Positions 1-9,299 of a stretch of 64,000 nucleotides of DNA are shown in pieces. Position numbers and translations under genes: made by a program. The notes beneath the pieces were generated by a model, which saw only the letters and a program-made list of their open reading frames with translations, did no database searches and was not told where the DNA came from. Every line of letters begins with the position of its first letter. Positions within the stretch are counted from its first letter, which is position 1. The stretch is from Epiperipatus broadwayi (Eukaryota; Onychophora; Udeonychophora; Euonychophora; Peripatidae). Where the stretch lies: assembly GCA_028023455.1 (NCBI GenBank), contig JAQFVV010006216.1, positions 3,924,877 to 3,988,876 of the forward strand. Reading direction: 5' to 3'.

Positions 1-60
1 TTTTAAATGTAATGTTTATCAAAATAATAAAAATATTATCAATAATGTGAAGGATGTCAA

Positions 61-640
61 ATATTTTACTGTACAAATAGATTGTATATCCAGATGTATC
101 TCATGTAGAACAAACTTTTATTGTCTTAAGATATGTTAACCTTGATTACAATAATACAAAATCAGAAATAAACCAATCATTTATTAGATTTTTAGAAGCA
201 CAAGATGCAACTGGAGAGGGATTATCAGGTTTATTATTAAATATTTAAAATCATTCCATATAGATATTATAAACTACATAGAGCAATCTTCTGACAATGG
301 AGTTAATTTGAAAGGACAATATAAATGAGTACAAACAAGAATAAGAAAAACGAATAAAATGGCCTTATGCACTTTATTTAGCTCATAATTTTAATTTGTT
401 TTTTTGTGGTGCAGTGGCCAATACAATAAAAATTCAATAAATGTTTCGTAATTATACAGAAACTATTTGTTTTCTTTGCTGATTCATGCAGACATTGGAC
501 ATATTACTAAGATATATAAATAACATTAAAACTGTTAAATGTCACTAGATAGGAAGCATGAATCTTTGTATTTTCAAATGAAAGAAATTACGCCTGATTT
601 ATTAACACATCATCTGATGGTTTACTTGTTTCCAAAGCAG
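61..640 (+). pseudogene. Decayed hAT-type (DUF4371/ZMYM-like) transposase fragment
   Basis: Reading from base 96, one open stretch contains the pieces SHVEQ, FLEAQDATGEGLS and GLLLN. A second frame carries DIINYIEQSSDNG and LKGQY, then a stop. A third carries YLAHNFNL and, further on, FFADSCRHW and LKLLNVTR. The order HVEQ - DATGEG/L - SxDNGxNxKGQYxGVQ - AHxLNL - RW - LxxTRW matches the transposases of hAT-like DNA transposons and the DUF4371-containing host proteins derived from them. At least two frameshifts and several stops make it non-functional. The right side is cut off by the LTR retroelement starting at 662, so the Gypsy element is probably the younger insertion. The 5' end lies outside the window. 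Confidence 0.6.
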
Positions 641-661
641 CATGTTAGAAAATGTTAAACC

Positions 662-1513
662 TGCCAGTTATAATATCCTCTGGTGAACAATCTATGCAAG
701 AAGCTAACCTTGCCCTGCCTATATATAGGTATACAATAATTATAATCAATAATGACTAACACCAGTAGAATTAGTAAAAGCAAATTTAATTATAATACAT
801 GTGCGGAAAGAAGTATATATATACATGATTACATGTTTACATCAATGAACCTGAAGGCATACAAAAACAATAATAAAGATCAAATATGACCTACTTTACA
901 GTTCCTATGCTGACTCTTGGATGTTCGGAGGCCAGTGGTCCACTCTGGAGCTACTGTGCTAAATAAGTGACATTCAGCACCTTTCAAAGTTCATCTGCAT
1001 TGGTAGAGCTTCCAGTTTCCAGTGTTCAATTCTTTACACTTGCACTCATTTGTCCAGTCCTGATTTCCTGGATTTGATTGGTCACATCTTGTCCATCCTG
1101 GTTGAATCAATCCCTCCCAGTTCACTAGCAGTAGTAGATTTAGACTTAAGTCTTAGTTTGATTGCTTGCAGACCGATTACTTTTTAATTACACATCTTGT
1201 TTATCTGCAAAGTTCCTTCATCAACTAAACTTCTCATCTAAAGGGATTTGTTTTCTTGCTGTTTTAAAAACTAACACAACTATTAAAGTTTAATATAAAT
1301 TAACGAAGTATTTTTTTATCTTCACATATATATAACTTACATATGTATGTGCGATAAATTATACATGTACATATGTTTAAATATTAAATCCCCATTTACA
1401 ACATTTAGTATTACTTATATAAGATTGTAAGCACTTAGTAAGAATTAATATTTATAACATTTACTATTATTACTTTGCGTTTATGTGTATTTTAATTATA
1501 TACATACATAACA
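662..1513 (-). mobile_element. 3' LTR of the minus-strand Ty3/Gypsy element (LTR copy A)
   Basis: An ~852 bp segment reappears almost intact at 5967-6817 in the same orientation and, inverted and truncated, at 5165-5951. Read on the minus strand it starts TGTTATGTA and ends ATAACTGGCA, giving the TG...CA ends of an LTR. A polypurine tract (minus-strand TTGGGGGAAGTAT, 1514-1526) lies directly before it, as expected for a 3' LTR of an element coded on this strand. No clear 5 bp target duplication was found when comparing flanks of copies A and B. Confidence 0.8.
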
Positions 1514-1527
1514 ATACTTCCCCCAAG
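1514..1527 (-). promoter_or_regulatory. Polypurine tract of the Gypsy element
   Basis: On the minus strand CTTGGGGGAAGTAT immediately precedes the TGTTATG start of the 3' LTR. Position and purine richness fit the primer for plus-strand DNA synthesis. Confidence 0.6.
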
Positions 1528-1649
1528 TCGAAGATTATTTGTTAGTCTTCGAACTTAAAATATAATTATTTAAATATTTGGTGGGTTTTATTTTTGTTTT
1601 TAATCATTGCTGTAAATTAATTTCTATTTGTAGTGGTGACTTCTCTGTA

Positions 1650-2884
1650 GACAAAATATTTAATTGAAGATCAGTTTCTTGCATGGCTCAAATTTCCGGT
1701 TTATCATTTTTAGAGTCTCGTCAGTTTCTGTTGTGCCTAGATTTGGAATCCAGTCATCACTTGCATTTCTCTGTAGCTGATTCACATGTTTTTTTATTAT
1801 CTTATCATCATTCATGCAAACTATCATGACTCGTTTTGACAGCTGGTGAAAACCTCTCCTGGAAACCATTGATTTTTTAGTGTGTTCTTTACCCGCACTC
1901 TCTTTCTGCTGGAATTTGTATGGACAACTATATCATTTGTCTCATTGTTTTGTTGGCACTATTTTCGAAAGTTTCATTCGCAGTTTTCTGCCTAAACATA
2001 TTTCTGCTGGTGATTTACCAGATTTGGCCACTGGGGTAGAATGTTGGTGGAAAACAGCAGTTAACACAGCTTTGTGAATTTTTATTCCCCCCATTTTTTA
2101 TAGCTGACTTGAGGTTTTGCACTGCCCTCTCAGTCAGTCCATTTGATTGGGGGTGGTATGGGGAAGGGCGAGTACTTGGTTTTATTCCCCAATCTTACAT
2201 TGCCTCTGTGAACTTATCCAATGTAAATCCTGTTCCATTATCTGAGACTAAAGTTTTTGGGAACCCATGATGAGCAAAAATCTTGTGCAGTGTGCTAACT
2301 ATTACTTCTGTGCTGGTATTTTTCACTATTTTATACTCAGTTCACCCTGAATAAGAGTCGACTACAACTATAAATAAGTGGCCTTCGAATGGACTGCAGT
2401 GGTCTACTTGGATGTGTTACCAGGAGTTATCTGCTTTTGGCCATGTTTCATAAGTTGATGGGGATGCTTTAGTGCACTGCTGGTAGTTCTCACATTTCTT
2501 TATATATCTTTCTATATCTACATTGATGTTTGGCCACAATATGACACTATGGGCTAGGGCTTTTGCCCTCACAATGCCTGGATATTCCTCATGAAGCAAG
2601 TTTAGTATTTGTTGTCTCCCCCCCATTGGTATCAGCACTTGGTCACTCCTCAAAATGCATCCTTTACATATGGATAACTGCTTGTGGATGTTCCATAATT
2701 GTCTGTGGAAAAAACTTGGATGTTTTTTTGGATACCCTCCCCTGATTTTATTTATTATCCACTGATAGCTGTCATATTTTTTTGTCCATCGAAGTACAAT
2801 TTTGCTATTTAGGTTTTGCTTCTGAAGTACATCTATATAATTTATTTCTCTTTCTAATACTGGTGCTTCACCAAGATAGGGCAT
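1650..2884 (-). pseudogene. Ty3/Gypsy integrase region (broken)
   Basis: The minus strand encodes an integrase in the usual order. An H2C2-type zinc finger region lies at about 2450-2620 (HEEYPGIVRAKALAH followed by CENYQQC). The catalytic core follows: VVVDSYSG (about 2340), LVSDNGTGF (about 2230) and HPQSNGLTERAV (about 2130) supply the D, D and E positions. A C-terminal tail ends with KKHVNQLQRN near 1770. The style is that of K02A2.6-like Gypsy pol proteins. Stops after YSG, before the DWG block and in the tail divide it into pieces. It would have inserted element cDNA into chromosomes, but in this state it should be inactive. Confidence 0.8.
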
Positions 2885-3667
2885 GCATGATAATGCATCT
2901 GCATGCCCAATTTGTTTTCCCTTTTTTTATTCCAGACTGTAATCATAGCCTGTGAGAATGTTAAGCCAATATAACACACATAGGCTTAAATGATCAGGTG
3001 TATGCTTATTTCCAAATATTCCCAGCAGTGGTTTGTGATTGGTTATAATAGTAAATTTTCTCCCATACAGATATTGATGAAATGTTTTCACTCTGAACAA
3101 AATTGTGAGTGCTTCCTTGTCCAAGTGGCTATAGTTTTTTTCTGCCTTGGACAATGTGTGTGAAGCATATGCTATGGGTCACTCTTCCGACTGGACTGGG
3201 TGACTTAGTACTGCCCCAATACCAAATTCAGATGCATCGATGGTCACCATAATTTCCAGATCACTGTTATAATGTATTAATAATTTCTCTGAAGTAAGCA
3301 ATGTTTTAGTGCAAATAAATGTCGTTTCTTCTTGCTCATCTCATTTCCATTTCTGGTTATTCCTCAGTAGATAATATAAAGGAGTGGCCATGTGGGCTTT
3401 TCCTTTTAAAAAAGTTTCAAAAAAATTCACCAAACCCAGAAAAGCTTGGAGTTCCTTCACATTTGTGGAACTTGGTGCTTCTGCTACTGATTTAGCCTTT
3501 TGGAGAGAATGGGATCAATATAATGTGGTCCAGAAATTTTAATTTCCTTAATTTTCCAAATGCATTTTTCAGTATTCAGCTTTACTCCAAACTCATTTAG
3601 CTGTTCACATATCTTATCTACTCAGTTTCTAAGTTATTTGTCTGTGGTAGCTGTTATAAGGATGTCA
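2885..3667 (-). pseudogene. Ty3/Gypsy RNase H and RT thumb region (broken)
   Basis: The clearest part is 2927-3154, with AEKNYSHLDKEAL, FHQYLYGRKF and ITNHKPL, the hallmark of the Gypsy RNase H domain. Between it and the RT the minus strand can be read only through several frame changes, including a FLGLVNFF-like block (about 3430). It links the YFDD-bearing RT above to the integrase below. Frameshifts and stops show that it is decayed. Confidence 0.75.
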
Positions 3668-4500
3668 TCAAAATATGGTATGACGCCATCCAATCCATTG
3701 AGGAGGGTTTTGATTTTTTGACTGAAATATGCTAGGGGCCAATGTTATTCCAAATGGTAGTCTTTTACATTTGTATAGCCCAAGATGCATAATAATTGTC
3801 AGTATTGTGGATGCTTCCTCTGTAACTGGTATTTGATGGAATGCAGCATTAAGGTTTAACTTCGCAAAGAAATTAGATTTTTGCAATGAAGCAATAACTT
3901 CTCTAGCATTTGGTACGTATGTGCTCTTATTTAATGCTTTATTTATAGTTACCCTGTAATCCCCACATGAGCATATCTGACCATTAGGTTTAGTTATGAT
4001 GACTACTGGGGTGGCCCAATCTGACTTTTCCATGAGGTCATTGATTTCTTTTTCTACTTTTACCTTCTGATCAAATAGTACCTTTCTATGTTTGCAAATT
4101 ATGGGTAGTGCTGATTTGCTCATTTGTAATGATATCAGAACAGTTTTAATAGTTTCTGGATCCCCATTAAATAAATTTGGAAATTTATTTTCCATTTCTT
4201 TTGCCAACTCAACATTTTGTACGAATGTCAATCTAATGCCTAATTTATTAAACAACTCATGGCTGATTAATGGATTTATTGGGGCATGTACTATATATAA
4301 TGGTAAATTAACAATTTTACCCTCTACTCTGTTTACTGGAGATTTAACCACATCCTTTATTTTAATAGTATTGTCATTTACATCTAACACCTTCATGTCA
4401 GTTTTTACTATTTTGGGTTTTTGCTTTCAATTTTCTGTAATGGTCTGCCAATCGCAAAGTAAAATTAGGGTTATATCGCTCCCACTGTCCACTTCTATGT
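3655..4500 (-). pseudogene. Ty3/Gypsy protease and reverse transcriptase region
   Basis: A protease active site IEVDSGSDIT is encoded near 4470-4499. One long open frame (3668-4396) then gives the linker and RT fingers/palm: DWATPVVIITKPNGQ, DYRVTINKALN, FFAKLNLNAAFHQI and LPFGITLAPSIFQ. The catalytic box PYFDDILIT lies at about 3660-3690, in a different frame from the preceding block, so a frameshift separates them. The motif order PR-RT-RH-IN identifies Ty3/Gypsy rather than Copia or BEL. The aspartates of protease and RT survive, but the reading frame does not. Confidence 0.82.
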
Positions 4501-5164
4501 CTATAGGGTACTTTTATAATTATTTTTATCATTAAGATTGGTTGCTGTATTGTTAATTATTGTAAACTGTTTTTCTTTCCCCTGCAATTTATTGTCAGAA
4601 CTGATTCTTGTGTGTAGTGTTTCATTTTGTTCTCGCCAACACATATTTTGTCTATGCCCCTTATTACATAATTTACATTGTTCATGTCTAAAATAGTAAT
4701 TAGTGGCTTTATGTCCTTTTTTTCCACAACAGAAATAGATAACAGGGTTTCTATTATTATTGCCATCTTCCTTGCTATTGTCATTACTTTCATTATTTTC
4801 TGTGGATTTCTGTTCCACTGTTTTGAAAGTTTTGTAAACTTTAGTCTACTTATTTCCCCTGTTATTGAATTCTGCATATTTTTTGACTGTTTCAAGATGA
4901 GCTCATAGGCTTTGCTATGTTTGATTGCCTCCATATAATCGAGATTCATTACTGACAGTAGCTATTGATGTAAGAGATTGCTGTTTATGTCTGTCAGAAA
5001 CTGTTCAAGGAGAGCTTCATCTAAGTAAGAATCATACATGCAGTTTTTAGCTAACACTCACAGTGTACAGTCAAAACCATTAATCGTTTCATTTCTAGCT
5101 TGTAGACGATGGCAGAACTGAAAATCCACAAAGCTATGTTGACTGCTCTTCTCCATCAGCATTC
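4501..5164 (-). pseudogene. Ty3/Gypsy gag (capsid C-terminus and zinc knuckles)
   Basis: Two overlapping minus-strand frames carry the nucleocapsid. CCGKKGHKATNYYFRH and CKLCNKGHRQNMC (about 4640-4740) are two tandem CCHC-like knuckles, the first with an altered spacing. Upstream (4950-5160) FQFCHRLQAR, CMYDSYLDEALLEQFL and related blocks resemble the Gypsy capsid region, in which a long 'F..RL..la..C....L.d.ll.d....' pattern is usual. The N-terminal part of gag is missing. At 5165 the sequence switches to an inverted LTR copy, so the 5' end of the element has been rearranged. Confidence 0.7.
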
Positions 5165-5951
5165 TATATACATATGTAAGTTATATATACGTGAAGATAA
5201 AAAAAAATACTTCGTTAATTTATATTAAACTTTAATAGTTATGTTATTTTTTAAAAGAGCAAGAAAAAAAAATCCCTTTAGATGAGAAGTTTAGTTGACA
5301 AAGGAACTTTGCAAATAAAGAAGAAGTGTAATTAAAAAGTAGTCAGCCTGAAAAGATAATCAATCAAACTAAGACTTAAGTCTAAATCTACTACTGCTAG
5401 TGAACTGGGAGGGATTGATTCGACCAGGACAGAGAAAATGTGACCAATCAAAATCTAGGAAATCAGGACTAGGCAAATGAGTGTAAGTGTAAAGAATTGG
5501 ACACTGGGAACTGGAAGCTCTACCAATGCAGATGAACTTTGAAAGGCACCGAATGTTGCTTATTTAGCACAGGAGCTCCAGAATGGACCACTGGCTTCTG
5601 AACATCCAAGAGTCAGCATAAGGACTGTAAAGTAGGTCATATTTGATCTTTATTATGGTTTCTGTATGCCTTCATGTTTATTGACATAAACATATAATTA
5701 TGTTAATGTATTCATGTATATATATATATATTAATGTCTAACTAAACATATAATTATGTTAATGGATTCGTGTAAATATATATGTTAATGTATAACTAAT
5801 ACTTCTTTCTGCACATGTATTATAATTAAATGTGCTTTTACTAATTCTACCAGCATTAGTTATTATTGATTATAATTATTGTATACTTATAAAGGCAGGG
5901 CAAGGTTAGCTTTTTGCATAGATAGTACACCAGCGGGTATTATAACTGGCA
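5165..5951 (+). mobile_element. Inverted, truncated LTR copy C
   Basis: This stretch is the reverse complement of LTR copy A from about position 1350 down to 662, and it keeps the terminal ATAACTGGCA at 5942-5951. The TG end (about 160 bp) is absent. It lies head to head with full LTR copy B after only 15 bp (5952-5966). Together C and B form an inverted repeat of about 790 bp arms. It is unclear whether this is a rearranged 5' LTR, an autointegration product or an independent insertion. Confidence 0.7.
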
Positions 5952-5966
5952 GACTTAACATTTATC

Positions 5967-6817
5967 TGTCAACTGCGCCAAGTGCTGGCGAACACTATGC
6001 AAGAAGCTAACCTTGCCCTGCCTATATAGGTATACAATAATTAATCAACAATGACTAATGCCAGTAGAATTAGTAAAAGCAAATTTAATTATAATACATG
6101 TGCAGAAAGAAGTATTAGTTATATATATATTAAAATATATATAAAGAAGTATTAGTTATACATTAACATATATACTTACATGAATACATTAACATAATTA
6201 TATGTTTATGTCAATAAACCCAAAGGCATACAAAAACAATAATAAAGATCAAATACAACCTACTTTACAGTCCCTATGCTGACTCTTGGACGTTTGGAGG
6301 CCAGCGGTCCATTCTGGAGCTACCATTCTAAATAAGTGACATTCATCACCTTTCAAAGTTCATCTGCATCAGTAGAGCTTCCAGTTCTCAGTGTACACTT
6401 TTTTATACTTACACTCATTTGCACAGTTCTGATTTCCTGGATTCGATTGGTCACATCTTGTCCATCCTGGTCAAATCAATCCCTAGCAGTTCACTAGCAG
6501 TAGTATATTTAGACTTAAGTCTTAATTTGATTGATTATCTTCACAGGCTGATTACTTTTTAATTACACATCTTATTTATCTGCAAAGTTCCTTCATCAAC
6601 TAAACTTCTCATCTAAAGGGATTTGTTTTCTTGCAGTTTTAAAAAATAACACAAAATAACTTACATATGTATATGCAATAAATTATATTAAATCCCCATT
6701 TACAACATTTACTATTACTTATATAAGGTTATAAGCGCTTAATAAGAATTAATATTTATAACATTTACTATTATTACTTTGTGTGTATGTGTATTTTAAT
6801 TATACATATACATAACA
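5967..6817 (-). mobile_element. LTR copy B, probable 5' LTR of the minus-strand Gypsy element
   Basis: This ~851 bp copy has the same orientation and length as copy A, starting TGTTATGTAT on the minus strand at 6817 and ending GTTGACA at 5967. The extreme 3' end has diverged from copies A and C. If copies A and B bound one element, the whole provirus-like unit spans 662-6817. The expected primer-binding site below 5967 is not recognisable because inverted copy C occupies that position. Confidence 0.7.
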
Positions 6818-7320
6818 GAAAATCTTAAAATGTTCCCTTTATTTCATTTTTAGTCTGGTTAATATTTTAAATACAATCAATAAATATTGTTGGACAGAAT
6901 AAAAATATGTTAAAGTCTGCTTTTTAGAAGCAATAAAAAATTGTTCAAAAGCTAAGTGGACATGCAGAATTTCTTATTTTTCTTATTTATTGTATCATAA
7001 AGGAAAAGGTGTTTTTTTTTAGAGAGGCATTGATGAAACTTTAAATGACTCTAGGATAAATTATAAGATTTAATGGTTTTATTTGTCCCTTGAAAAAACA
7101 CTTTGATTTGTCAAGTTCTAGAAATTTTAGTAAATTATAAAATATTTCATTATTTGTTTGAAGAAGCTACTCTCCTGAACTCCTAGAAAAATTACCAAAT
7201 ATATAAATAAATTTTGTGATAAATCTTTAGACATTTTTAATGAAAACAAATAATCTAAGAATACTTTTTATAATAAAAGAGAAATCTTTCTTCAAAATAA
7301 AGCCATTTTATCTGCTTATA
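6818..7320. other. AT-rich spacer, nothing recognised
   Basis: This is A/T-rich sequence between the LTR and the Tigger-like element, with no open frame or motif that I can support. It ends in the TA dinucleotide (7319-7320) that serves as target duplication for the next element. Confidence 0.5.
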
Positions 7321-8952
7321 CACCTTTACCCCGCTTAGCGATTGTCTACTTAGCGATATTTCGCAATAGCGATCATCATCAATTTGTACCCACTACTTCG
7401 ATGTACAATCGATTATTCGCTATAACGATCGGGAAAAATTAAAAAAAAATTTTTTGGCAGCCATCTTGAATTTTGTGTCACTGATGATGTCAGAGATAGC
7501 TATATTATACCCAAAAGCAAAAGTATATTATTGTAATATGTATACAGGTAATGACTTTGCTGTAATTGTATACACATACAACATTTTATTCATAAAACCC
7601 TTAAAATATCTATAATTACTTTATCTATAATACTGTATACATCATATATAATAAATAACACAGCAAATGTTCATCCACTTTTTCTTTTAAAATATGTATA
7701 TATGTTCTACAATAATATCAACAAATTAAAAATCCTCCTTTTTCTTTTCAAAAACATTATTTTCTTATCTCAATACTGAACATATACAGTATATATATTT
7801 ATATAATACAAAAACTCCAACGTTTCAACGTTGATTTGTAATTAAATAATGTAAAAGAAAGAGTAATAAAATATAGCAGTGGGAGAGAGATATCCTTGAA
7901 AATGACTGTATGAAGATAAACAGTTGAAACGGAGTTTTGTATTATATAAATACTGTATATACAGTATATATATATGTTCAGTATTGAGATAAGAAAATAA
8001 AGTTTTTGAAAAGAAAAAGGAGGATTTTTAATTTGTTGATAATACTGTATACAAATACTCCAATATATAAATACAGTACAAGACAAATAAAATACCATCA
8101 TCACAAACTTTCAGGAAAACACTAAATATGAATATTAAACTGTGTGTGTGTGTTTCTTAAATACGATATATTATTTTTAGAACACCTGGATAATTATGTA
8201 AAAATAGTTATTGATTTTGTAACTTCATTAATAAACATGTTGTTTACACTCAAGATGTTTCAAATCAGAAGAAAAACAACATTTTAAAACGATGTCGAAT
8301 TAGAAAAGTTTAAAAAAAAACAGATTGCATTTAATTAAAAATCTTTCTACTCGAACGGGGGGGGGGGGCATTATTACATTACTAAAAATATACAGTAAGA
8401 AAAATAAACCTACCTGTATGTTTTAGAAAATTAGAAGTTAGATTTTTTACTTTGAAAATAAGTTGATTTTTTTTTTCTATATGTTCAATTAAATAATTAA
8501 TAATTAAACATTGTTTTTTAATTTGAATAATTTCACATAAGTAATAAAATAAATGTATAGTAGTAATATATACTGTAATACAATTTTTTAAAAAAAGCAC
8601 TTCAGTATAGATTTTTTTTTCATTACGATGAAAAACTTCCGCGGAAGAATATAAAAACTTTTAAATTCAAATTTAGTTTCATTGCTGTTCTGTACTTTTT
8701 AAAGTGAAAATATGCATTTTTTTCCTAGTGATATAAAACTTTTATTTTTAGATACCGTATTTAGTCATCATTGTCATGAAAAAATCAAGAAAATCTTTGA
8801 GCTTGAAAATCAATGTGGATATTTTAGGTCACTGGAACCGACCAATTTTTTTCCCATAGACCCCCATTATAATTACATATTTTGTCTTCGATATTCTTGT
8901 TTAATGATGAGTTTTGGAGGAACAATTGCCATCGCTAAGCGGGGTAAAGGTA
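7321..8952. mobile_element. pogo/Tigger-like DNA transposon, apparently non-autonomous
   Basis: The left end reads CACCTTTACCCCGCTTAGCG and the right end, reverse complemented, TACCTTTACCCCGCTTAGCG. The ~22 bp terminal inverted repeats differ at the first base. TA flanks both ends (7319-7320 and 8953-8954), the duplication made by the Tc1/mariner-pogo superfamily. The GCG-rich subterminal repeats (TAGCGAT, TTCGC, ATAGCGATC) are reminiscent of Tigger ends. At 1,632 bp it could have carried a transposase, but no DDE frame is visible, and a nested palindrome occupies its left third. Confidence 0.65.
7717..8044. repeat. Palindrome nested in the Tigger-like element
   Basis: About 120 bp (7717-7836) recurs as its reverse complement at about 7917-8044, with a loop of about 80 bp. 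Both arms include CCTCCTTTTTCTTTTC and the TATATACAGTATA segment. It could be a separate small fold-back insertion or an internal hairpin of the host element. Confidence 0.7.
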
Positions 8953-9189
8953 TATTTAAAATAGAAAATAATTACAATGAAATTTTCTCTAACATCTGCA
9001 TTGCCCTTAATTTATTTAATACTTCTCGGTAACTGTGGTCATCACAATGTTATAAAAAATACTTAATTCTTTAGCAATAAAATAGAAAATAAAGAAGCTG
9101 AAATAGCAGATTTTGAAGATATAATTGAAAAATGGTTTATTATCCATATAAATAAAAAAAACAAAAAAAAAAACATTTTAATTGTGGAA

Positions 9190-9264
9190 ATTGTGCTCTA
9201 GTGGTTAGCACAGTGCCTTACAAAGCAGTTGTCCTGGGTTAGTGGGTTCGCTTCCCCGCACGAT
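9190..9264 (+). tRNA. tRNA-Val(UAC)-like sequence, probably SINE head or pseudogene
   Basis: A 7 bp acceptor stem can form between ATTGTGC (9190-9196) and GCACGAT (9258-9264). Between them lie CTAGTGGTTAGCAC (D arm/A box), a CTTACAA anticodon loop giving anticodon UAC, and GGGTTCGCTTCCC (B box/T arm). This layout matches eukaryotic tRNA-Val. The region before the T arm carries an extra GGGTTA-like stretch and the stems are imperfect, so a functional tRNA is unlikely. An A-rich run follows at 9280, so a tRNA-derived SINE is the likeliest origin. Confidence 0.45.
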
Positions 9265-9299
9265 GCTATGACACATGAAAAAAAAAGTTTCAGTTATAA

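Noticed and set aside
1880-2077. Plus-strand open frame of 65 codons
   Set aside because: It is a shadow of the minus-strand integrase, whose catalytic motifs lie in the same bases.
4092-4535. Plus-strand open frame of 147 codons, and another at 4678-4908
   Set aside because: Both lie opposite the Gypsy protease/RT and zinc knuckles. The minus strand carries the recognisable motifs.
7799-8600. Two minus-strand frames rich in Ile, Tyr and Phe
   Set aside because: The composition is that of AT-rich repeat DNA inside the Tigger-like element, with no transposase or other domain.
8712-9032. 106-codon plus-strand frame
   Set aside because: It crosses the right terminus of the transposon and reads through the inverted repeat itself, so it is not a gene.
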